64,000 nucleotides of DNA from Harmothoe impar (Eukaryota > Annelida > Polychaeta > Phyllodocida > Polynoidae): the NCBI GenBank assembly GCA_947462335.1, contig OX381720.1:64811946-64875945 (forward strand). The letters are read 5' to 3'. Below the pieces are notes generated by a model. That model was not told the DNA's origin, searched no databases, and saw only the letters and a program-made list of their open reading frames with translations. This document shows, piece by piece, positions 1-9,793 of the stretch. Both the position numbers and the translations under genes were made by a program. The stretch's first letter is position 1; each line of letters starts with the position of its first letter.

Positions 1-10
1 TCTTCTTCAG

Positions 11-97
11 GGCCTGTAACTGGTTGATCTTCATCAATGACTGAAGGACTTAACACCTAGGACAAACAACGACCACAGACAAGATGGCTTCTCTCTT
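11..97 (+). pseudogene. possible degenerate LRR exon
   Basis: A pyrimidine-rich tract ending in cag at 8-10 and a good donor (gtgagt at 98) bracket 87 bases. All three forward frames contain stops, so it cannot be a normal exon. In the phase used by the other LRR exons it begins with codons for ACNWLIFIND, which resembles the start of a 28-residue repeat, then hits TGA; later it reads QTTTTDKMASL. A one-base gain and a later one-base loss would explain this. It could equally be chance sequence. Low confidence. Confidence 0.25.
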
Positions 98-147
98 GTG
101 AGTACATATACAAAGTAAAGGTGCCCAAAGTGCACCAGGTGAATACA

Positions 148-2367
148 CCATGTGTAATTAATGTGTGAGTGCAGCAGTAAATACACCATGTGTAATTAAT
201 GTGTGGGTGCAGCATGTGTAATAAATGTGTGGGTGCAGCATGTGTAATTAATGTGTGGGTGCAGCATGTGTAATTAATGTGTGGGTGTAGCAGTAAATAC
301 ACCATGTGTAATTAATGTGTGGGTGCAGCAGTAAATACACCATGTGTAATTAATGTGTGGGTGCAGCATGTGTAATTAATGTGTGGGTGCAGCAGTAAAT
401 ACACCATGTGTAATTAATGTGTGGATGCAGCATGTGTAATTAATGTGTGGGTGCAGCAGTAAATACTCCATGTGTAATTAATGTGTGGGTGCAGCAGTAA
501 ATACACCATGTGTAAATAATGTGTGGGTGCAGCAGTAAATACACCATGTGTAATTAATGTGTGGGTGCAGCAGTAAATACACCATGTGTAATTAAGGTGT
601 GGGTGCAGCAGTAAATACACCAAGTGTAATTAATGTGTGGGTGCAGCAGTAAATACACCATGTGTAATTAATGTGTGGGTGCAGCATGTGTAATTAATGT
701 GTGGGTGTAGCAGTAAATACACCATGTGTAATTAATGTGTGGGTGCAGCAGTAAATACACCATGTGTAATTAATGTGTGGGTGCAGCATGTGTAATTAAT
801 GTGTGGGTGCAGCAGTAAATACACCATGTGTAATTAATGTGTGGATGCAGCATGTGTAATTAATGTGTGGGTGCACCAGGTAAATACACCATGTGTAATT
901 AATGTGTGGGTGCAGCATGTGTAATTAATGTGTGGGTGCACCAGGTAAATACACCATGTGTAATTAATGTGTGACTGCAGCATGTGTAATCAATGTGTGG
1001 GTGCAGCATGTGTAATTAATGTGTGGGTGCAGCATGTGTAATTAATGTGTGGGTGCAGCAGTAAATACACCATGTGTAATTAATGTGTGGGTGCAGCAGT
1101 AAATACACGATGTGTAATTAATGTGTGGGTGCAGCAGTAAATACACCATGTGTAATTAATGTGTGGGTGCAGCAGTAAATACCCCATGTGTAATTAAAGT
1201 GCGGGTGCAGCATATGTAATTAATGTGTGGGTGCAGCAGTAAATACACCATGTGTAAATAACGTGTGGGTGCAGAATGTGTAGTTAATGTGTGAGTGCGG
1301 CAGTAAATGCACCATGTGTAATTAATGTGTGGGTGCAGCATGTGTAATTAATGTGTGGGTGCAGCATGTGTAATTAATGTGAGGGTTCAGCAGTAAATAC
1401 ACCATGTGTAATCAATGTGTGGGTGCAGCATGTGTAATTAATGTGTGGGTGCAGCAGTAAATACTCCATGTGTAATCAATGTGTGGGTGCAGCATGTGTA
1501 ATTAATGTGTTGGTGCAGCAGTAAATACACCATGTGTAATTAATGTGTGGGTGTACAATGTGTAATTAAACTGTGGATGCAGCATGTGTAGTTAATGTGT
1601 GGGTGCAGCATGTGTAATAAATGTGTGGGTGCAGCATGTGTAATTAATGTGTGGGTGCAGCAGTAAATACGCCATGTGTAATTGATGTGTGGGTGCAGCA
1701 GTAAATACACCATGTGTAATTAATGTGTGGGTGCAGCAGTAAATACACCATGTGTAATTAATGTGTGGGTGCAGGATGTGTAATTAATGTGTGGGTGCAG
1801 CATGTGTAATTAATGTGTGGGTGCAGCATGTGTAATTAATTTGTGGATGCAGCAGTAAATACAATATGTGTAATTAATGTGTGGGTGCAGCATGTGTAAT
1901 TAATGTGTGGGTGCAGCATGTGTAATTAATGTGTGGGTGCAGCAGTAAATACACCATGTGTAATTAATGTGTGGGTGCAGCATGTGTAATTAATGTGTGG
2001 GTGCAGCAGTAAATACACCATGTGTAATTAATGTGTGGGTGCAGTAGCAAATACACCATCTGTAATTAATGTTTGGGTGCAGCATGTGTAATTAATGTGT
2101 GGGTGCAGCATGTGCAATTAATGTGTGGGTGCAGCATGTGTAATTTATGTGTGGGTGCAGCATGTGTAATAAATGTATGGGTGCAGCAGTAAATACAATA
2201 TGTGTAATTAATGCGTGGGTGCAGCAGTAAATACACCATGTGTAATTAATGTGTGGGTGCAGCATGTGTAATTAATGTGTGGGTGCAGCATGTGTAATTA
2301 ATGTGTGGATGCAGCAGTAAATACAATATGTGTAATTAATGTGTGGGTGCAGCATGTGTAATTAATG
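148..2367. repeat. 26/38-bp minisatellite, first block
   Basis: Tandem repeat with two interchangeable unit lengths. The short unit is about 26 bp (atgtgtaattaatgtgtggg plus tgcagc). The long unit adds the 12 bases agtaaatacacc, giving about 38 bp. Long and short units are mixed without a simple period. It begins about 50 bases after the donor-like site at 98 and ends at a retrotransposon fragment. Open frames on the minus strand are only the repeat read through and are not genes. Confidence 0.95.
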
Positions 2368-2464
2368 ACTCAAGTATCGGTCTACTCACTTTCAATTTTA
2401 CCATAGCATTGTTACGCAGGACTCTTACTGGTGCAATAACACAATCGGCACATTTGGATCTCTT

Positions 2465-4000
2465 TTAGATTATAGCTAGTAAGTGACGTCTCCGGCGCTC
2501 AGCCAACCTATCAACAGAATATACTTCATGCAACGCATCAGTGGTGATATCACGAGGGTCCCGGATCCCTATACATAATCTGAGGCACTTATTCTGGAGA
2601 GTCTGGAGCTTCCGGATGATAGCTACAGGGCCTCCGTCGATAACAAAGTCACAGTAATCCATCACAGGCATAATCATAGTTTTGTAAATAATTAAAGATA
2701 AATCTTTGTCAATCGATTGCTTGAGATTTTGCAATTGTACAAAGCGGGAGAACGCCATCGAACGGACCTTTTTACATTGTGCTTTAAATTGTAGATCAGA
2801 GTCAATTAATACACCCAAATAGTTAAATTCAGATACACGTTTCAATACATTATTACAGAGGTTTACATCACAGTTAGTGAGGTCCAGTGGTTGCCTAACA
2901 GGGTGACACCACAACACTTGTGTTTTATTAGCGTTTACAGTTAAGAAATTAGAGTTACACCAGTTTTCAATACAAAGTAAGTCCTCTTGCATAAGTTCAA
3001 CCAAAATGTCAATAGATTTGCCGCTGACTACAATGGCCAAGTCGTCAGCATATAGGAAATGAGAACAGTTATTAATGGTAGAAACAATATCGTTTATGTA
3101 GATAATAAATAACAATGGCCCCAAGACGGAACCCTGAGGCACTCCGCAATTTATGGGAGCAATGTTGGACTTGACATTGTTAGCAATAGTGGTTTGATGC
3201 CTACCACTCAAGTAGTCCTCAAACCAGTTCACAGCATCAACGTCACAGCCATATTTTCTCAACTTGTTAAGCAGTATGATGTGGTTTACCGTATCAAAGG
3301 CCTTGCGAAGGTCCAGAAATACTACAACGGAAATTTCACCCCTGTTACGTGCCTCATAGAGTTCCTGTATAAGGCCAAAAGAGGCATCAACAGTAGATTT
3401 ACCCGGTAGGAAACCAAAGTGCATATCATCCAATAAATCACAGTGTACACATTTCTCAATCAGTTTACTAAATATATTCAGGAGGCATACAGGTCTCCAG
3501 TTGGAAACATCATGAGGAGAGCCACTTTTAGGCAGTGGGACTACACAGCCAGTTTTCAACTCCACTGGCAGTCTCGACCCTAGTAATGAGTTATTCACTA
3601 GCTGTTGGAGTAATTCAGGTTTACATTTAATAGTGTCCTTGACCACAGCCGTCCTGATATCTGTCAGACCAGAGCTTTTGCCAATCTTTATACTATTTCC
3701 TAACCTCTTAATATGTGCAATATTACAAGGTATGAAAGAAAAGATAGAATGCGTGTCTTGAATAAGATTTACAATGTCAATATCTTCAGGATCGCCATTA
3801 AGGTTTGCAGCGAGATTCTCACCAATGGTAGCATAATATTGATTCACAAATTCAGCAGTATCAGCATTATTAACAAAAGTGCCGTCGTCTCTGCGCAGGC
3901 GCATGGTGTTCTCAAGTCTGTCACCCTTCCAAATTTTGTTAACTACCTGCCAAAACTTGCGCGGGTCATCCTTGTACTTCCTAAGATTATCTACTATCAC
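2465..4000 (-). pseudogene. reverse transcriptase of non-LTR retrotransposon (broken)
   Basis: An open frame of 511 residues that matches the RT of CR1/Jockey-type LINEs. Visible motifs are NWRPVCLLN near 167-175, FLDLRKAFDTVNH at 228-240, GVPQGSVLGP at 286-295 and the catalytic YADD at 317-320. The stretch before FGFLPGKST looks about ten residues short for the family. The frame ends at a TAA near 2462, but recognisable coding sequence (for example CADCVIAPVRVLRNN) continues in the same frame to about 2368. The stop is therefore a mutation inside the ORF. The upstream part is in another frame, separated at a run of seven A (minus strand) near 4009-4016. Confidence 0.85.
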
Positions 4001-4373
4001 AGCCCTCTTTTTTTGCTAGTAATAATGCATTAATCCTACTCATTAATCTTTTAGCCAGAATCAGGTTAACATTGACATTAACAATGCCCCCTCTTGCCCT
4101 TCTCATCCTTCTTGAGCGACGCAGATAAATCTTTTTTAGATTGATAAGGTTGATGATTTCATGGTCAAACAGTGGGTCATTAGGACGTACTTTAAAGGTC
4201 TTAATTGGGTGCATTAAGTCCAGGTAGCCACAGATTTTATCAATGAGTACATTGTAGTTGTCTGGTAGGCTGTCCCCAGCGAGGAATACATCCCAGTTTA
4301 TAGCTTGCATATAATTAAATAATCTTACACTCTCATAAGATTTGTAGGATCTTCCAGTTATGACTCGAGGCAC
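3987..4373 (-). pseudogene. endonuclease-RT linker region of the same LINE
   Basis: A 128-residue open frame directly upstream of the RT on the minus strand. It holds the basic linker (KKIYLRRSRRMRRARGG) typical between endonuclease and RT in Jockey/CR1 ORF2. It runs out of frame at a seven-base A run near 4010, where gain of one base would join it to the RT frame. The first Met is not the real start; coding sequence extends upstream (frame open toward about 4430). Identification rests on position and composition, not on a catalytic motif. Confidence 0.7.
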
Positions 4374-4398
4374 AGATTTAATTAACTTAGCTTGTTTT

Positions 4399-4504
4399 CT
4401 AATTGCAAATACCGGTAGAAGCTACATGCTTACAGTTGATATAAATGTGGTCCAAAGTTGAACTACCATATCTGTGATAGTAACTTGGACTAGTATGCAG
4501 TAAC
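4399..4504 (-). pseudogene. tail of APE-type endonuclease domain, truncated
   Basis: On the minus strand, immediately after the minisatellite boundary, the frame reads YYHRYGSSTLDHIYINCKH. This resembles the C-terminal part of apurinic-like LINE endonucleases, where a (S/T)xxDHIY motif precedes the SDH motif. The SDH residues are not present. A short deletion and frame change follow at about 4400-4430, where the other frame reads LPVFAIRKQAK. It is the 5'-most piece of the retrotransposon retained here. Confidence 0.55.
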
Positions 4505-5204
4505 TTAATGTGTGGGTGCAGCAGTAAATACACCATGTGAAATAAATGTGTGGGTGCAGCATGTGTAATTAATGTGTGGGTGCAGCATGTGTAATTAATG
4601 TGTGGGTGCAGCATGTGTAATTAATGTGAGGGTGCAGCATGTGTAATTAATGTGTGGGTGCAGCATGTGTAATTAATGTGAGGGTTCAGCAGTAAATACA
4701 ACATGATAATCAACAAATTGAATGTACATATGTTGGCCTTCTTCAGATTCTGTAAATCGCAGTGAGAGCCGTGAATTAGTTTGAATAAAAATCTTGAATC
4801 TTAAATCTTGAATCTTGAATCTAAATACACCATGTGTAATTAATGTATGGGTGCAGCAGTAAATACTCCATGTGTAATTAATGTGTGGGTGCAGCAGTAA
4901 ATATGCCATGTGTAATTGATGTGTGGGTGCAGCAGTAAATACACCATCTGTAATTAATGTGTGGGTGCAGCATGTGTAATTAATGTGTGGGTGCAGCATG
5001 TGTAATTAATGTGTGGGTGCAGCATGTGTAATTAATGTGTGGGTGCAGCAGTAAATACAATATGTGTAATTAATGCGTGGGTGCAGCAGTAAATGCACCA
5101 TGTGTAATGAATGTGTGGGTGCAGCAGTAAATACACCATGTGTAAATAATGTGTGGGTGTAGAATGTGTAATTAATGTGTGGGTGCAGCAGTAAATACAC
5201 CATG
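4505..5204. repeat. 26/38-bp minisatellite, second block
   Basis: Same units as the first block, resuming after the LINE fragment. It contains a 121-bp insertion at 4701-4821 and ends at a solo LTR. The copies are slightly more diverged than in the first block (variants such as aatgcgtgggtgc and agggttcagc). Confidence 0.95.
4701..4821 (+). mobile_element. 121-bp 5'-truncated non-LTR retrotransposon 3' end
   Basis: Unique sequence inside a minisatellite unit, flanked by an 8-bp direct repeat TAAATACA (4693-4700 and 4822-4829). It ends in ttgaataaaaatcttgaatc followed by further aatcttg repeats. A short-repeat 3' tail plus a target-site duplication is what target-primed reverse transcription of a CR1/L2/RTE-like element leaves. 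No coding remains. It is probably only the last part of a 3' UTR. Confidence 0.65.
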
Positions 5205-5271
5205 TGTAGGGGCACGAATAATACGTGTACATATAAGGTCTGTGGAGTCAGAGGGTAAGTGCCTCCAAGGG

Positions 5272-5284
5272 ACACTAGGTGGCA
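5272..5284 (+). promoter_or_regulatory. CTCF-like motif in the LTR U3
   Basis: ACACTAGGTGGCA matches the core of the animal CTCF consensus (CCANNAGRKGGCA type) apart from the first base. It lies about 120 bp upstream of the LTR TATA box. A single motif match of this length can occur by chance; binding is inference. Confidence 0.3.
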
Positions 5285-5392
5285 ACACCTAAGCCATGTC
5301 CTTTCGGTTATCCGGTAGCGGAGCCAGGCAGGGCACTCCAGACGGCGCTACGGAGGAGTGCCACGTCGACACTGCTTGGTCCGCGCTCAGGG

Positions 5393-5400
5393 TATATAAG
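5393..5400 (+). promoter_or_regulatory. TATA box of the solo LTR
   Basis: TATATAAG in a GC-richer context within the LTR, about 190 bases from its 5' end, at the position expected for the U3 promoter. The downstream gggagttcgtcccaggacga could lie in R. Confidence 0.6.
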
Positions 5401-5571
5401 AGGCCGAGGTTGGCTACCTCAGGGAGTTCGTCCCAGGACGAGCTCTGACCCACACCTTTCGTACCTTCGCTTTGATAGGGGCACCTACACCCCTCCCACA
5501 TTATGGCTCCTGCACCAGCCATGCTGGCTCAGGGCTTGACTGTCCGGTATTGCTAAGACTTCGAACTATCG

Positions 5572-5615
5572 ATAGAATCCTGTGTGTCTTCGAATAGAAT
5601 CCTGTGTGTCTTCGA
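5572..5615 (+). repeat. 22-bp tandem duplication inside the LTR
   Basis: atagaatcctgtgtgtcttc plus ga occurs twice head to tail with a 22-bp period, between the TATA box and the AATAAA. Small internal duplications of this kind are common in LTRs. Confidence 0.9.
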
Positions 5616-5675
5616 ATGGTTGAAAGACCAAGTGAACCAAGTAGAAACCTTCGTGTACTTTTGAGGCTGTGATCG

Positions 5676-5681
5676 AATAAA
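5676..5681 (+). terminator. polyadenylation signal of the LTR
   Basis: AATAAA, 65 bases before the LTR end and downstream of the TATA box, as expected for the R/U5 boundary region. Confidence 0.6.
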
Positions 5682-5751
5682 AACCTGTTGCATTCAAACC
5701 GAATTTGGAACCTGTGTTCGCGTTATACGCATATGAAACCCCTACACCATG

Positions 5752-6294
5752 TGTAAATAATGTGTGGGTGTAGAATGTGTAATTTATGTGTCGGTGCAGC
5801 AGTAAATACACCATGTGTAATTAATTTGTGGAAGCAGCATGTGTAATTAATGTGTGGGTGCAGCATGTGTAATTAATGTGTGGGTGCAGCATGTGTAATG
5901 AATGTGTGGGTGCAGGGGTAAATACACCAAGTGTAATTAATGTGTGGGTGCAGCAGTAAATACACCATGTGAAATTAATGTGTGGGTGCAGCATGTGTAA
6001 TTAATGTGTGGGTGTGGCAGTAAATACACCATGTGTAATTAATGTGTGGGTGCAGTAGCAAATACACCATGTGTAATTAATGTGTTGGTGCAGCATGTGT
6101 AATTAATGTGGGGGTGTAGCAGTAAATACACCAAGTGTAATTAATGTGTGGGTGCAGCAGTGAATACACCATGTGTAATTAATGTGTGGGTGCAGCATGT
6201 GTAATTAATGTGTGGGTGTGGCAGTAAATACATTATGTGTAATTAATGTTTGGGTGCAGCATGTCTATTTAATGTTTGGGTGCAGCATGTGTAT
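5752..6294. repeat. 26/38-bp minisatellite, third block
   Basis: Continuation of the same array after the solo LTR, ending in diverged units (atgtctatttaatgtttggg). The bases 6295-6541 that follow are AT-rich intron sequence with no recognised element, leading to the LRR exon at 6542. Confidence 0.95.
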
Positions 6295-6541
6295 TACAGA
6301 AATACCTTTTATCAAAAATCACAAGCTTTCCATATTTAAATCAATTGGTTGCTATATTAAGCAACTAGTCTAAGGGTCAGCTGGTGTTTTCTTCTACATT
6401 AATAAAAACAACCTTTACAATTTTATCTTTCTCAAACATATATCAATATATTAAGCAATAATAAAGTATGGCAGAACAATTATATTCACAAACAATGAAA
6501 CAACGCTAAATAATCTAAGAAAGGTTTCATCTCATCAACAG

Positions 6542-6625
6542 GTTGGGTGCCTCTACATTCAGCACTGAGACTAAGAAGAAGCTGGAAACTGCCAAGGCAC
6601 AAAACAAAACCTTGAAACATTTCTC
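6542..6625 (+). CDS. LRR exon 1 (type b, divergent)
   Basis: An 84-bp exon between tcatcaacag and gtaagtaag, phase 2 on both sides. It reads LGASTFSTETKKKLETAKAQ followed by NKTLKHF, a 28-residue leucine-rich repeat. It aligns with the type b exons downstream (STFSDSG at the same place, then the x-x-L helix and N-x-x-L) but shares far less sequence with them, so it is an older module. Joined to the next exon it gives LKHFSFPSS across the splice, a proper LxxLxLxxN-like strand. The exon ends with TC and the next starts with G, making a Ser codon. The intron that follows is 41.2 kb and nearly all satellite. Confidence 0.75.
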
Positions 6626-6855
6626 GTAAGTAAGATTTTAAAATTATAACCATTGCATATACCCACATATTTGACAAACAGCATCTTGATCAGGTTAAAC
6701 ATGTTGTCATGTACAAACACAAACACATCCTTGGACCAAATCGGTCAGGTCTGGTAGATATCAAATTTGCCAACTTTGGTCAGGTTTTGGTCAACACAAA
6801 ATTTGGCATGACAAAAGTTGGACAAAGATGGCCAAGTGTGACCACAATTTGATGT
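6626..6855. other. intron start, unique sequence
   Basis: 230 bases of non-repetitive intron between the LRR exon donor and the first satellite monomers. It contains several related words (aactttggtcagg, caacacaaaatttgg, acaaaagttgg), some in inverted orientation. These may be a decayed repeat, but nothing can be named. Confidence 0.5.
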
Positions 6856-8910
6856 GTACCTGTACTTTCATGCTGACTGACACCACATACTGTACCACAC
6901 CTGTACTTTCATGCTGACTGACACCACATACTGTACCACACCTGTACTTTCATTTTGACACCACATACTGTACCACACCTGTACTTTTATGCTGACTGAC
7001 ACCACATACTGTACCACACCTGTACTTTCATGCTGACACCACATACTGTACCATACCTGTACTTTCATGCTGACTGACACCACACACTGTACCACACCTG
7101 TACTTTCATGCTGACTGACACCACATACTGTACTACACCTGTACTTTCATGCTGACACCACATACTGTACCACACATGTACTTTCATGCTGACTGACACC
7201 ACATACTGTACCACACCTGTACTTTCATGCTGACTGACACCACATACTGTACCATACCTGTACTTTCATGCTGACACCACATACTGTACCACACCTGTAC
7301 TTTCATGCTGACTGACACCACATACTGTACCACACCAGTACTTTCATGCTGACTGACACCACATACTGTACCACACCTGTACTTTCATGCTGACACCACA
7401 TACTGTACCACACCTGTACTTTCATGCTGACACCACATACTGTACCACACCTGTACTTTCATGCTGACACCACATACCATACCACACCTGTACTTTCATG
7501 CTGACTGACACCACATACTGTAGCACACCTGTACTTTCATGCTGACTGACACCACATACTGTACTACACCTGTACTTTCATGCTGACACCACATACTGTA
7601 CCACACCTGTACTTTCATGCTGACACCACATACTGTACCACACCTGTACTTTCATGCTGACACCACATACTGTACCACACCTGTACTTTCATGCTGACAC
7701 CACATACTGTACCACACCTGTACTTTCATGCTGACTGACACCACATACTGTACCACACCTGTACTTTCATGCTGACACCACATATTGTACCACACCTGTA
7801 CTTTCATGCTGACACCACATACTGTACCACACCTGTACTTTCATGCTGACTGACACCACATACTGTACCACACCTGTACTTTCATGCTGACTGACATCAC
7901 ATACTGTACCACACCTGTACTTTCATGCTGACTGACACCACATACTGTACCAAACCTGTACTTTCATGCTGACTGACACCACATACTGTACCACAACTGT
8001 ACTTTCATGCTGACACCACATACTGTACCACACCTGTACTTTAATGCTGACACCACATACTGTACCACACCTGTACTTTCATGCTGAGACCACATACTGT
8101 ACCACACCTGTACTTTCATGCTGACTGACACCACATACTTTACCACACCTGTACTTTCATGCTGACTGGCCAACATACTGTACCACACCTGTACTTTCAT
8201 GCTGACTGACACCACATACTGTACCACACCTGTACTTTCATGCTGACTGACACCACATACTGTACCACACCTGTACTTTCATGCTGACTGACATCACATA
8301 CTGTACCACACCTGTACTTTCATGCTGACTGACACCACATACTGTACCACACCTGTACTTTCATGCTGACTGAAACCACATACTTTACCACACCTGTACT
8401 TTCATGCTGACTGAAACCACATACTTTACCATACCTGTACTTTCATGCTGACTGCCACCACATACTGTACTACACCTGTACTTTCATGCTGACACCACAT
8501 TCTGTACCACACCTGTACTTTCATGCTGACACCACATACTGTACCACACTTGTACTTTCATGCTGACACCACATACTGTACCACACCTGTACTTTCATGC
8601 TGACACCACATACTGTACCACACCTGTACTTTCATGCTGACTGACACCACATACTGTACTACACCTGTGCTTTCATGCTGACACCACATACTGTACCACA
8701 CCTGTACTTTCATGCTGACTGACACCACATACTGTACCACACCTGTACTTTCATGCTGACTGACACCACATACTGTACCACACCTGTACTTTCATGCTGA
8801 CTGACACCACATACTGTACCACACCTGTACTTTCATGCTGACTGACACCACATACTGTACCACACCTGTACTTTCATGCTGACACCACATACTGTACCAC
8901 ACCTGTACTT

Positions 8911-9793
8911 TCATGCTGACACCACATACTGTAGCACACCTGTACTTTCATGCTGACACCAAAAACTGTACCACACCTGTACTTTCATGCTGACTGACAC
9001 CATATTCTGTACCACACCTGTACTTTCATGCTGACACCACATACTGTACCACACCTGTACTTTCATGCTGACTGACACCACATACTGTACCACACCTGTA
9101 CTTTCATGCTGACACCACATACTGTACCACACCTGTACTTTCATGCTGACTGACACCACATACTTTACCACACCTGTACTTTCATGCTGACTGACACCAC
9201 ATACTGTACACACCTGTGCTTTCATGCTGACTGACACCACATACTGTACCACACCTGTACTTTCATGCTGACTGACACCACATACTGTACCACACCTGTA
9301 CTTTCATGCTGACACCACATACTGTAGCACACCTGTACTTTCATGCTGACACCACATACTGTACCACACCTGTACTTTCATGCTGACACCACATACTGTA
9401 CCACACCTGTTCTTTCATGCTGACACCACATACTGTACCACACCTGTACTTTCATGCTGACACCACATACTGTACCACACCTGTACTTTCATGCTGACAC
9501 CAAAAACTGTACCACACCTGTACTTTCATGCTGACTGACACCATATTCTGTACCACACCTGTACTTTCATGCTGACACCACATACTGTACCACACCTGTA
9601 CTTTCATGCTGACTGACACCACATACTGTACCACACCTGTACTTTCATGCTGACACCACATACTGTACCACACCTGTACTTTCATGCTGACTGACACCAC
9701 ATACTTTACCACACCTGTACTTTCATGCTGACTGACACCACATACTGTACACACCTGTGCTTTCATGCTGACTGACACCACATACTGTACCAC
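8911..9793. repeat. 541-bp block duplication in the satellite
   Basis: The segment around 8911-9252 recurs at 9452-9793 with the same series of variant monomers (accaaaaactg, accatattctg, a missing c in tgtacacacctgtgc). The offset is 541 bp, equal to 14 monomers of mixed length. Confidence 0.8.

Larger units (their letters stand above)
2368..4504 (-). mobile_element. non-LTR retrotransposon fragment (CR1/Jockey-like), truncated at both ends
   Basis: Inserted in the minisatellite, which stops at 2367 and resumes at 4505 in the middle of a unit. TTAATG occurs on both sides (2362-2367 and 4505-4510), so a 6-bp target duplication is possible, though the repeat makes this hard to prove. Reading on the minus strand, it starts inside the C-terminal part of the endonuclease domain, runs through the linker and reverse transcriptase, and stops inside the coding region downstream of the RT. 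There is no 3' UTR or tail. At least two frameshifts and one in-frame stop make it inactive. Confidence 0.85.
5205..5746 (+). mobile_element. solo LTR (542 bp) of an LTR retrotransposon
   Basis: Begins TGTAGGGG and ends CCCCTACA, so the TG...CA ends form an 8-bp perfect inverted repeat. The element is flanked by a 5-bp target duplication CCATG (5200-5204 and 5747-5751) that lies within a minisatellite unit. Inside, in + orientation, are a TATA box at 5393-5400 and AATAAA at 5676-5681, giving the U3-R-U5 order. No internal coding region or second LTR is present, so it is a solo LTR left by LTR-LTR recombination. The 5-bp duplication fits Gypsy or Copia-type integration; the family cannot be named from the LTR alone. 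The open frame across 5279-5539 has no protein features. Confidence 0.9.

Noticed and set aside
5279..5539. 86-residue plus-strand frame in the LTR (and its minus-strand counterpart)
   Set aside because: It spans the U3/R part of a solo LTR and has no protein motif. LTR features explain the sequence.
57..5814. Minus-strand frames reading MVYLLLHPHINYT repeatedly
   Set aside because: Translations of the 26/38-bp minisatellite. No splice sites, and frames change at unit-length switches.
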